A DNA stretch of 30,883 nucleotides from Chara braunii (lineage: Eukaryota > Streptophyta > Charophyceae > Charales > Characeae), in the NCBI GenBank assembly GCA_003427395.1, contig BFEA01000575.1, positions 716,158 to 747,040 on the forward strand, in the 5' to 3' direction. This document shows positions 1 to 9,463 of the stretch, piece after piece. A program made the position numbers and the translations under genes. Under the pieces are notes generated by a model. That model had not been told where the DNA came from. It searched no databases and was given only the letters and a program-made list of their open reading frames with translations. The number at the start of each line of letters is the position of its first letter. The first letter of the stretch is position 1.

Positions 1-385
1 TCTGTGGCGCTTTGCAGCCAGCGCTTCATTTTCGGAATTGGACTCATCCTCATCGGATGAACTACCAGTGTAGTACAACAGCAGAGGGAGCTGTTGGAAG
101 CGTCTGGCAGCGTCCGGTCGGCCCTGAAACGGTCAAAAAATACCGGGGGCATTTTTGGGGGGGGGGCTAGGACCCGAAAAACGTCCTAGGCCCCCCCCCA
201 AAAAAAAATTGAATTTTTCAAAATTAGGCCCAATGCAGACCTACCGGACCAGACACCGGACCCATACCCAGACAACCGGACCGTCTGGATTCCGGTCCAG
301 ACATCCGGTCGGTTGCCATGTTGTAGATGTCTTTGAGATCTACAACAGTACAACTGTATATTTTTTATTTATTTTTCCCATCTAA

Positions 386-387
<2 letters not shown>
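1..387. other. Left flank of the outer element, non-coding
   Basis: No convincing gene is seen here. The stretch holds a G/C-homopolymer foldback (151-208) and, at about 236-315, a cluster of short CCGGACC/CCGGTCC words, with a GTCTGG...CCAGAC hairpin inside it. It runs into a long TA microsatellite. Open frames here are short and of low complexity. Confidence 0.6.
152..204. repeat. Foldback with poly-G/poly-C arms
   Basis: The left arm is T5-G10-CTAGGAC (152-173). The right arm is GTCCTAG-G-C9-A (183-208). They pair over 21 of 22 positions, with one G-G mismatch (166/190) and a 9-nt loop (174-182). It resembles a small foldback element or an expanded palindrome. The homopolymer lengths may be imprecise in the assembly. 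Confidence 0.7.

Positions 388-456
<69 letters not shown>
388..456. repeat. (TA)n microsatellite
   Basis: About 34 uninterrupted TA units. A shorter TA tract resumes at 592-606. After the outer retrotransposon it continues at 30586-30620, so the element landed inside TA-rich sequence. Confidence 0.95.
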
Positions 457-460
<4 letters not shown>

Positions 461-510
461 TCAGCCTCCTGATGAGTCCGTGAAACTCCGACGAAACAGT
501 TTGTCACAGC
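457..510 (+). ncRNA. Hammerhead-ribozyme-like core (partial)
   Basis: The box CTGATGA lies at 469-475. It is followed by GTC (476-478), which can pair with GAC (490-492) as a short stem II, and then by GAAAC (493-497). The first 15 nt, CTGATGAGTCCGTGA, match the catalytic box and stem II opening of well-known hammerheads. I could not assign a convincing stem I, stem III or NUH cleavage site: upstream is (TA)n, and downstream GTC candidates do not pair well. It may be a decayed or truncated ribozyme of the kind carried by retrozymes and Penelope-like elements, or a motif-level coincidence. Only the core is supported. Confidence 0.4.
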
Positions 511-564
511 CCCTCGTTTGTTGTCCTCTTCTCTCTCTCTGCCTACGGTTTACCGGGCAGTTCT

Positions 565-591
565 GTTTGTGACGTATATATCGTCACAAAC
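565..591. repeat. Perfect 10-bp inverted repeat beside the hammerhead-like core
   Basis: GTTTGTGACG (565-574) and CGTCACAAAC (582-591) are perfect reverse complements around a TATATAT loop. A related word, GTTTGTCAC, occurs just after the hammerhead-like core at about 499-507. The two may belong to one structured RNA or to one old element end. Confidence 0.75.
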
Positions 592-602
592 ATATATATA
601 TA

Positions 603-606
603 TATA
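603..606. repeat. Target-site duplication of the outer element (left)
   Basis: TATA lies directly left of the LTR start TG, and TATA lies directly right of the other LTR end CA (30586-30589). Both flanks are TA repeats, so exact length and identity are ambiguous. Four bases is the longest match in register. Confidence 0.5.
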
Positions 607-977
607 TGCAAGGATCCGGGTCCTCGGTAGGCCTATGGGGCCCTGTCTGCAGCCTTACCCGCCCTAAGTGAAGGCGGGCCTGGCTTTTTGCAAAAGGCCT
701 TCGACTGTCAATTTCGTATTTGGGGTTCAGGCAGTTGCGACGCGCCAGTTGGTTGAAAGAAACACGGGCCGAGCAACAAGGACATTTCCACGGCCTACCG
801 GGCCTTTCCAAAGAATGCAGGCCCTGGCCGTGATTCACAGCCTCATACAGAGACAGNTGGGCGCCCAACCGAACGAGGCCCAGCAGCCCAGTAGCTGCTG
901 CATCCAGGCAGCCTCCTGGGGCCTTCCGGAAGCTTCTGGGCCCAGGTCAAGGCAGCCAGGCTGCGTGAGCAGGCCAA

Positions 978-998
978 CTCTTTCCATAAAGGAAAGAG
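978..998. repeat. 8-bp perfect hairpin in the outer LTR
   Basis: CTCTTTCC (978-985), loop ATAAA, GGAAAGAG (991-998). It is preserved without change in the right LTR at 29950-29970, although the LTRs differ at several neighbouring bases. It could be a stem-loop around an RNA-end signal. The role is unknown. Confidence 0.7.
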
Positions 999-1251
999 CT
1001 CGGCCCTGGCTGCCTCATTCAGGCAGTCGCATGCTGGGCGGCAGCGCTGCTGGAGCTAATGCTCGTAGGCTGCTGCTAGCGCTGGGAGGCGAGGTGCAGC
1101 ACGTGCGGTCGTGCAGAGGAGGAGGGCGCTGCTGAGGGCAGCGCCATAGCCCAGCCACCATAGCTGGTGGGCTTNGANTACAGTGAAGCGCAGGGGTGGT
1201 CTTCGGGTGACAGAGAGGACAGGTGTGGGTGAAGTCAGGGGATAGGTGAAG

Positions 1252-1273
1252 GATGATGATGATGATGATGATG
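1252..1273. repeat. (GAT)n microsatellite in the LTR
   Basis: Seven GAT units. The same tract occurs in the right LTR at about 30224-30245. Confidence 0.9.
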
Positions 1274-1616
1274 TGAGGGCACGTACCTTGTATTGGCGAT
1301 GGTCTGCATGGGCGGCATCTTCAAGTACTTCGGGCTGCTGCTGATGTCAACAGTTGCATTGTCTTTTTGTAGTCTGTAGTAGCTGTGTAGGAGTAGGCTG
1401 GGCGCTGAGCGCCAAGTGTGAGTGTAGGGGAACTGGACTCTTGTGTTGAGAGGAGAGAGTGTGGTCTCCACGGACATTGGTTTTCAGTGCTACGAAACTC
1501 CATTGGTGTGTCATTGGTGCAATGCTACTCTCTGGACACGGTGTGACTATTTGACTTGCAATGTGATGGTGTGATCTGGGATTGTCATCTCGCTGTTGCT
1601 TATTTTCCTTGCAATT

Positions 1617-1628
1617 TGGTATCGGAGC
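1617..1628 (+). promoter_or_regulatory. Primer binding site, tRNA-iMet type
   Basis: TGGTATCGGAGC begins 3 bp after the LTR end CA. It differs at one base from the plant initiator-Met primer site TGGTATCAGAGC. Minus-strand DNA synthesis of the outer element would start here. Position and sequence together fix the LTR boundary and the element's + orientation. Confidence 0.85.
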
Positions 1629-2150
1629 TGGTTCATATTGCGCTTCATTGGTTCTTCGCAATAGCTATTGGTGCTTCACATGAGGTGTGGGGCAGTGATA
1701 CGGCATTGGCGTTGAACATTAGGCGGCCCAGGGTTGTGTGGGCGCGCCGGGGAGCTATGTGGTGACATACGGGATGTATGTTGGATGATGAGAACTAGCT
1801 GATGTGACATATTAAGCTAAGGTGGAACCGCATTCTGCTGTTGGTTGTGCCGAAGCAAAGACCGGTCATCATAATTGCACATCAGGTTACCGGTGAGAAA
1901 TCTGTGATTGGGGGCAACATTTAAGAGGTATGTTGCTCTCTTCCTTATCTACCCTCTTCATCTCTTCTTACCGTGAGGAAGTGAGCTCTGTCTTGAGAGT
2001 TCTCTCAGTGTGAGGTGTCGCGAGCGCTCAACCTTGAGAGTCGACATTCTTCCTGGGCAGCAAGCTGGTGGGAGACGGGCGAAGCCTCTGAAGGGCCCTG
2101 GACGAAGCACTCGGGTCACGGTCACCATGCCAACCCGCTGGGACTAGTAC
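1629..2150 (+). other. 5' leader of the outer element, first part
   Basis: This is untranslated sequence between the primer site and the nested insertion. It continues at 23216 after the insertion. No convincing reading frame is visible. It probably holds packaging signals, but none can be recognised by eye. Confidence 0.6.
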
Positions 2151-2154
2151 ACGC
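2151..2154. repeat. Target-site duplication of the nested element (left)
   Basis: ACGC stands directly before the inner terminus TATCGGGCGC. The same four bases stand directly after the other terminus (23212-23215). A matching duplication at the outer ends of two direct repeats supports retroviral-type integration into the leader of the outer element. Confidence 0.75.
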
Positions 2155-2621
2155 TATCGGGCGCATCGGTCCGGCACCGCACGTGGCAGCGCGGGACCCT
2201 CTCGGCCGTGTCACGCAGGAGTTGGACCAACCTCGCCACGAATGCGCAGATGGAGCTTCCTTAGGCCGCTCCGGCCGAGTGCGCCAGCCATACCTCTCGC
2301 GATCCCCTACGACAGGATAGGGCCTACGCGAGGCACAGCTTACCTCCACCTTACGGGAGCTGTCACCTCCCTACGGTGGGAGTATCCCCGCCGAGCTACC
2401 AGTCCACAGTACGAAAACTACTCGGTTGCAATCGCAGAGGTGGACCAGCCAAGGGCGTTTTCTCATTCGCTGTAGCATAGGGGGTACGCGCGGTAATACG
2501 CCTATCGGGCCCGCACGCGAACCGACATTTTGGGGGGCAGAAGTCCCAAGCGCGGCTCGTCGTCGGTCAACTAGGACGTTTCCCACACACCACGCGCACA
2601 CCACTGTACGAACACAAAAAT

Positions 2622-2628
<7 letters not shown>

Positions 2629-2676
<48 letters not shown>
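2629..2676. repeat. (AC)n microsatellite in the 3' giant LTR
   Basis: About 24 AC units. The homologous tract in the other LTR is at 16032-16297 and contains the N gap. Confidence 0.95.
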
Positions 2677-2679
<3 letters not shown>

Positions 2680-3661
2680 CCTACAACACGACAGAACACA
2701 ACAACGCGACAACGCTCCTAGCCCCTTAGTAGTTGTCCCACAACTTTCCACTGCGAAAAACCGGACAAGCGTCTTGCGCGAGACTTAGTATAAAACCTGC
2801 GCGGGGGCAGGGCCTACTCATATCGGCTCGCAATGCAAGCGTACGCAAGCGGTCGCAGTGATGGCGTACTATGTAGTACCCATACTCGCGGTCCTCGTTA
2901 ATCTCGAGGGTCGCATTCGACACTCAAGTGTCGGCTGACACGCGCCTTGAGGGTTAATCTCTCGACGTTGGACAACCGCCATGCGCGGTTGAAGACCACA
3001 CACCCTCTTCTGTACCTTATGCAAAGCGGGTGGTACATAGGTCCACACCTGTCGTGGCAGTCACTTCTTACTGCCCTGGAGATGAGTCTCACTCCAGGCC
3101 TGGGCAAAAGTTAAGGGGTTTGACTTTGACGACTGCCACGGACTACAACGTCCAACCATACAAACTCTAAAAAGCAAGGGTAGAAAGAGAACCCCCCTTC
3201 CTTCTCGAGACATAACCCAGTTAACCCTTATTCACACTCACAGCAGGTCTCCCAAATACTCAGGGCACTTATAAATACGTAAGGGTTAATTATATCGGAT
3301 GATCACTCCTCACAGTCACAGTGGGGCTCCTTTCAGCCATATATGTATGAAATCGCAGGCAATCACATCCAAAGTCCGAACCACAACCATACTTGCAATC
3401 ACATCAAAGATTCAACCGGAAGTCCACGCACTACACGGGGTCAACTTCAACCATTCCTCGCACTCATACCCCTCGCTTTAGCCATACAAGCCTCACTCGT
3501 GCAACTTTTAAATAAATACTCAGTACTTTTGTTGGATGGCCATTCAATAAAGTCCGGGTAAAAACACAACAAAACAATTCAAATCTCAAGGCTAAAGCCT
3601 TTATGTTGAGTGATAGGAGTGAATTGGAATTGAATCGTAAACCGACGAATCGGTAACCGGC

Positions 3662-3680
3662 CTGTTATCAGTGATAACAG
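3662..3680. repeat. Perfect 8-bp hairpin
   Basis: CTGTTATC (3662-3669), loop AGT, GATAACAG (3673-3680). It recurs at 17283-17301 in the other LTR. No function can be assigned. Confidence 0.65.
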
Positions 3681-3943
3681 AAGGTGGTCCTTATAGGATC
3701 AAGCTGAAGCTAATCCAAGTCCTGAATCGAAGTCCAACGAAAATCTGTACCATAAGACAGACCAATGCCCAAGCCAAATTATCAGCATATGGGGGATAAA
3801 CCTCCATAGTACATTCTCACTCAGCTACCTGCCCACCAAGCCTAGACCTAGCTCTAGCCAGTGCCCAAAGCAAAGGTAGACGAATGGCAGAATCTTCCCT
3901 ATTCAGGGTGGATCGCCAGAGTCGCCACCTGTTAACATATAAT

Positions 3944-4262
3944 CTAACTCCCCTAAATCAAGAAAATTTCGGCAGCGCTTCCCGTAGGAAAAGGGTATTT
4001 TCAGAATTTGTATCAGCCCAAATATAAAACCAAAAATAGTCTTTGACTTTCCAAAGTCCAATTTTGTCTAACTCCCTGAATTAGCAAAAAATTGGGCAGA
4101 ACTCCCTTTAGAAAAAGAGACTTTCGAGATTTTTACTAAGTCATATATGAACTTTAGACAAGTTGAACTTTGAAAGGTCAAGAATTAACTTACTCCTTGG
4201 ATTTGCAGAAATTTTGGCAGCGCTTCCCGTAGAGAAAAATAGCTTGCCAAGATTTATACAAA
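3944..4262. repeat. Three-unit imperfect tandem repeat (about 120 bp unit)
   Basis: Three successive units start at about 3948, 4070 and 4188. Each has a CTAACTCC/CTTACTCC opening, an A-rich run, the word GGCAGCGCTTCCCGTAG or the diverged GGCAGAACTCCCTTTAG, and an A-rich end. The first and third units share the 17-base word exactly. The same block lies at 17565-17883 in the other LTR. Confidence 0.65.
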
Positions 4263-4556
4263 GCCCAAGTATAATAAAAGATCTAAGAAAATGCGAAAAT
4301 CGATCTAAGTAAAAAAAACTAAGCTCAGAAAATGCAAAAATTGAACTAACTTCTATCGCTATAGCACGAGGCGAGCTTCTAAAGCAACTACATGTCAACC
4401 TGAAACTCAAACAAGGTAGTAGCCTCACTCAGCCGCATGCAATGCCAAAACACAAAGGTAAGTACCCTCACCATCCCCAAGCCAACCTAAACAGACCATA
4501 GTTCATGACCTCTCAATGCTTTATCCCTTATATCCAACTTACATAAGGCATAAAGT

Positions 4557-5377
4557 CAAGCCGTCCAATCTTATGGAACTTGTCTGACCCAGCCATTGAG
4601 TATACACGAACAGGTTGCACAACTACTTTTCTCTTCCTTTTGGGCATATGACTAAGTCGTTCATCTTTAGAACGAGGCTCAGCCGCCCTGAACTGTTTAA
4701 TATCCAGGTTATATAAACCTCTCTGAATTTGGTGTTCAAAAGCTGGGCATAGGACTGAGCCGTTCATCTTAGAACAAGGCCCAACCTGCCCAGGGTTACC
4801 TTCAATTATACTCTTAGTTATACTCTCTTCACTTCATGATAAGCTATAGCCAGGCCGTCCAATCTTATGGAACCCATGCCTGGCAGGCCTGTTCATAAAT
4901 AGGATAATATAAAATATAACCAAACTTTAACCTTTTGGGTTCCAGCATGTGCGAGACATTGGGCCAGACCGTCCAATCTTATGGAACATATCTGGTCCTT
5001 TGCTAGGTTCGTTTCTCTCTGATCCACTCTGTGCGGCATGAGTCCAAGGCCGTCCAATCTTATGGACATGTCCTGCTCTCTGCGAGAATGACTCCCTCAG
5101 AATGAAACAGGAAGGGGCTGAGCAGTCCAATCTTATGGACTTGCTCAGGCCTCCTCGATAAAAAAACAAGAGAAACGGAACAAACCCCAATCAAACATGG
5201 CGACCAAACCCTCCAATCTTATGGTATAGGTTTGACCCCTCAAAAGTAAGCCATAGTCAAACCCTCACAATTCGGAGCAATCAGACCGTCCAATCTTATG
5301 GAACTGGTCTGACTCTCCATGCAATTCAAAAATAAAACACAGCGGCCATACCGTTCAATCTTATGGAACTGGTCTGA
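4557..5377. repeat. Array of ten hairpins with a shared ATCTTA loop (3' LTR copy)
   Basis: Units are centred at about 4571, 4666, 4768, 4865, 4977, 5059, 5132, 5218, 5296 and 5361. All show an apical ATCTTA (ATCTTTA in unit 2) closed by an inner stem: GTCCA/TGGAC, TCCA/TGGA, or GTTC/GAAC in units 2 and 3. The outer stems differ between units but remain paired: CCAGGC/GCCTGG (4850/4878), CCAGA/TCTGG (4964/4991), CTGAGCA/TGCTCAG (5118/5142), CAAACC/GGTTTG (5205/5229), TCAGACC/GGTCTGA (5281/5306). On the element's sense strand the loop reads TAAGAT. Unit spacing varies from about 65 to 110 bp. This is a family of structured units, not a simple satellite. Confidence 0.85.
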
Positions 5378-5380
5378 CCC

Positions 5381-6829
5381 CATAGGACCCTGTCAGCCTC
5401 AGGCAAAACCACCTTTCACCCACCCTTCCCCCAGATGCACCCCTTCTTGTTCGCAGTCTGCGTTCAGACAATCAACAAAACCGAAACTGTGATTTCACAC
5501 ACATTCCTTTACTTAGTCTGATTCATGTCCTGCCAGTCAATCCAAAGTCAAAATAGGGGTGCATACAGTATACTAAGTCAAACTTAGTAACACGTACAAG
5601 TAGGGGTAATGCCAGGGTAAATAGAGGGAAAGCAAACGGTTACCTTCCAATTCCCTGCCTCCAGAGCGTCGCCTAGGCTCCGGCAGAACTCCCGCAATCA
5701 GTGGGGCGAACCTCCCACAGAGGCCTTGACGCGGATTACGGGTTGCAATCCCGCCTGCCGCCTTCCTCTCAGAACCAAATAGACCAGACTTAGAGTAAGA
5801 AGGGCAAGAAGGAGAAAGTTTCAGACTCTCAGATCCAAGGGTGGTGCGCTCGGACTCGCGAGAGAGGACCCTGATACCTTCAGTTGCCTAAGGGGCCCGC
5901 AACGGTGGCCAAGAACACGCAGCGGCTTGGTCAATTTGAAGTCACACCACCTATCACCGACCTCCTAAATGGCATCAATAACCTCTCTTCTCAATCCAAA
6001 TTACTGTGACACAGCCGACTGCGATAATTGACCACGATCAGTGGCAGCACGCAGTAGACTAAGTACGCAATGACCAACAGCAATGTAACGGCCAGCCGTA
6101 GTATGCAGCACCTAAGGCTTCCTCAGCCCACAGCGTCATGCCCACAGCATGCCGTAGCCATTTGGGCATGGCCCACAAAAGCAGCAGTCGTACACGGCCA
6201 CCAACAGCAGCAGCCCAAAGGTAGTCTCCAACCCCGCTGCCGGCCTCACTAAGTCGAGGCCGCAAGCCTGAGTAAGCCCTCCGTTAGACTGTGGAAAAAT
6301 CCACAGACGCTGATTTTGAACGCCCCCCTCCCCGATCACACCAGTACTGTATCCAATACCTCTCGTACTCTGGCACCCGGCGCCCGGCCTATACTACTCA
6401 CCTAGCTAGCCTATCCGTGATCACGTGGATTCGAGGACCAACGCATGTGAAGCCTTCACCAAGGTTGACCGTCCACATACATCAGGTATAATTTCTCCTC
6501 CTTAATCGTTCCCCTTCGTTTCCTTCCTTGATGTACATTGCCCACAACAGTAGTCAGGTTCGTTCTCTTTCACAATCTGAGAACCTGACGCAAATCAGTC
6601 GGGGATTGTTATCTGAAGAACGGCCGCCTCGCGACCAAAAATGGGAAGGACAGGAACGGATGGGAGCAGCAATTTTGACCCCTCTGCTCGCATGGCGCTC
6701 CCTGTATACATGGCCAGCAGCGCAGTCAGGTCAGCGGATCTTCGTCAGCAGGGTGGGCTGAGCCGAAGGGAAACTGCAGCCTGAACGTAGGCGCTCTTCG
6801 CAGGTAAGTACTCCAACACCGCCCCCCCT
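5381..6829. other. Giant-LTR stretch without recognised genes
   Basis: I see no supported gene here. It contains one good hairpin, GTCAGGTTC (6553-6561) with GAACCTGAC (6581-6589). A strong splice-donor-like word, CAGGTAAGTACT, lies at about 6799 on the plus strand, antisense to the element, and cannot be tied to an exon. The whole stretch recurs at +13717 with no difference seen. Confidence 0.5.
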
Positions 6830-8110
6830 TTTGCTATCTGCCTACTGATCTCCTACACCCCCAACCTCAAATCGGCGTGGCTCACCATGAAATCCCCCAC
6901 CCGCACTGTCTTCCCACCCGACCTCATCGGTCGACGGGTTCTTGCTTACGCCCGCATTTCTCCTTGGTTCTTCTTTGCTCTCTCTCCCCTCCTCCATCAC
7001 CAAACTAACACTACTACTAAATTTGCGATGACTGAAAGCACAAATTTTGGCTTTAAGCTTGCCAAAATCCGTTGTGAGGTGAACGCGTACGACCCTTTTT
7101 CCACCGAATGCACCCAACATCCTTCTCAGTTTAGGTTCACTCTCCTTTCAAACTCCAAATCTACTCACTCATTGCCAATGCTAACCTCACAGTCGGATTC
7201 GCCCGACGTTCAAACCCCAATAGAGCTTCTACACTCGCTCAATTTCGTTACAAATCGAGTGGAAAAAATCGCTTTTCTTCTTTCTACCATAGCCCCTCCC
7301 GCCATCTCTTCACGCACTAACTTTCTCTACTAACTTCTTTCCTACTCACTCCCTGGCCGAACTGACCCTACCATTACACTCGCCTGCCATTAGAACCCCC
7401 ATTTCGTATCTTTCCCCGCCCTTTTCTGTCAAGGAAGGGCAAGATACTCATTCCTTACCCCCACCTTCTCCTCTCTCCGCCAAAGCTCGCGCAGTAACTT
7501 CTCTCAGTAACTTCTACTGTGCTAATCTAACACTAAAACTAACCTCGCCATGCAATTCGCCCTACCCAAATCCCTCAGAATCGCCTCCTCCCACGTCAAG
7601 AACCCTGAAGTATTGCGCACGCACCCTCTTCCCTACTGCGCCTCGGCTCACCACCCCGCCATTGCTATCCTCGAGTGCACCTGGCAGCCTTCGCTGTCTG
7701 GGTTCATCCCGCTCTGTTTTCCCCCTTTCGTTGCTATGTCCCTCCCATAGTCGACCCCCCTCTGTCTTAGCACTGTCGCTCCACCCCACCGCGGCCTGTC
7801 CATCGGCCTCCTCCCTCTCCGCCAGCTCCTCGCTCACCCGCTACCATCCTCACTCTCTCTCTCTCGGATGCACCCGGTCCAGATCCACGCCGGGTTCACC
7901 CCCCCTTTCTCTTCTTTTCGTCTTCGCCCCTTCGCCCCACCTCAGCGTCCGCGTTCCGCCCGCTACTGTACAACGATCCGACCGCTGGCCCTCTGGCGCT
8001 ATCGCCCCGCTGCTGCGCAGCGCTGTCTTGCTAGCTCCGCTTCCCCATCACTCCCCCTCACTGCCTTCGTATTGAGTGCCTACTGCACACTCACCCCGCC
8101 CCTCGCTGCC
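6830..8110. other. Pyrimidine-rich stretch of the 3' giant LTR
   Basis: The plus strand is strongly C/T-rich (purine-rich on the element's sense strand), with many CCTCC, CCCC and TCTCTCTC runs. Plus-strand open frames, such as one of 148 codons at 6887-7333, have no recognisable domain and run antisense to the element. I do not call a gene. The same stretch lies at 20547-21827. Confidence 0.5.
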
Positions 8111-9463
8111 TAGCATTCCCCGGTCGGGTTACACCTCTCTCAGCCTTACCCGAGGTCGTTCAATGCTGGGTGCCGGCGCTTCAGCAATCCCGGTTGTCCT
8201 AGCGGACATCGAAGACTTATTCGATTAGTCTTTCGCCCCTATACCCAAGTCCGACGAACGTTGAGCCCGCCCGCCTGGTATCGTTGCCAACCCGCAACTG
8301 CCTCCTCCAGGCCGCTTTTTCCCCGGCAGAGCCCACCACCCCTTCGGACCTCCAATAGGCAGATCCCGCCGGGACGGGCAGCCACCGCACAGCCTACTAC
8401 AATCCTTGCACGGGCCCTGATGAACCGGCCCGGTGCAATTCTCGACGATAGTAACACGGGCCGGCATGCTCCCTCGCTGGAGGCTTGGGCACGGGTGCCG
8501 CCACTACGGGGTAGCTTCGGCGCAGTCACGAAAACAGTTTGTAATTGCACTTCAGGCAACCCGCGAATACAACGCACCCCCGTGCGACTCTATATCAACC
8601 CCGGTACCGCGTCCGAAACGGGACGCGAACAAGGGAAAAGTAAAAACCCAAAAATAGCAAGAGGTATAAGAAAAATAAAACTTAATAAATAAATAAAAAA
8701 AACAGAACCGGGAAGAGGGGAGGGGAACTATGAACACCCCACCTCCCCCGTGGATCGGGCCCGCCTCCACGCCCACTAACAAAACCGAGGGGGATAGCCC
8801 CGTCGGGCCCTCAACCCCTCAGGTCTTGCTCCACGCTGCTCCGCTACAGTTGTTGGGCCGACGCCCGCTGGCCTCGATCCCCGAACCTCCGTATCGTCAA
8901 CCCAATTATCATAACCTATAGGGCTAAGCCCAAGCCTGAGACCAATATCCGCGGAATGTTATATAAGGCGGCGTGGCGCTGCGCTCAGAGCCAGGGAAAT
9001 TGGCCTGATCCTCACCTCTGCCTACAACCGTGCCCACAGCTGCCCAGCGTCTGCACCGGCCTACCAAAGCCGTACCACGACCGCCACTCGCGCCACTCCG
9101 CGTGCCAAGACCTACCGCAGTCACACTGTCGTCGTCGTCGCCGCCGTCGAGGTCATCCTCCGTACGCACGCGTAACTCAGTCAAACGTACCAACCAGAAA
9201 AATATCCTTAAATCCTAGTCTAATCAAGAACAAACAAAAATAAAAGTAAAGATAAAACAGAAACAAACCGTCTGACGCCCGTGAGGGCTTTATAATCAAC
9301 GATCGAAATGGAATCACGCGCGCCTCAAACTCGGGCGCCCACACACTCTTTGTTCCAGTCAACTATTCGGCCATCATAACCATACAAACGCAGCCGCGCC
9401 TCTCGCGGTACACTTAACCTTAAGCCAAATTCATTTTTCTGTCATCTGCAAAAACCAGGGCGG

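Larger units (their letters stand above)
607..1613 (+). repeat. Left (5') LTR of the outer chromovirus
   Basis: It starts TGCAAGGATC and ends CCTTGCA. It matches 29579-30585 at a constant offset of 28972 with no indels. It should carry the promoter and RNA-processing signals of the element, but I see no clear TATA box. Internal structure includes an 8-bp hairpin (978-998), a CCACCA/TGGTGG hairpin (1155-1170) and a (GAT)n tract (1252-1273). Two unresolved n bases lie at 1175-1178, and another at 857. Confidence 0.93.

Noticed and set aside
668-1135. 155-codon plus-strand frame in the outer LTR (also 29640-30107)
   Set aside because: It lies inside an LTR, contains unresolved n bases and has no domain. 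The duplication comes from the LTR pair.
4557-5377. CRISPR-like array
   Set aside because: The shared part is an apical loop with variable paired stems. The spacing is irregular and the setting is a eukaryotic retrotransposon.
6797-6810. CAGGTAAGTACT as a splice donor (a similar word lies near 4457)
   Set aside because: It is a good match to the consensus but antisense to the element. No coding exon or acceptor can be linked to it.
6887-7333. 148-codon plus-strand open frame (repeated at 20604-21050)
   Set aside because: It is antisense to the nested element, lies in a pyrimidine-rich tract that favours long frames, and has no recognisable domain. Its exact recurrence only reflects whole-block identity of the two LTRs.
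8417-8455. Second CTGATGA box, considered as a hammerhead
   Set aside because: No GAAA box follows at the right distance; the downstream sequence reads CGACGATAG.
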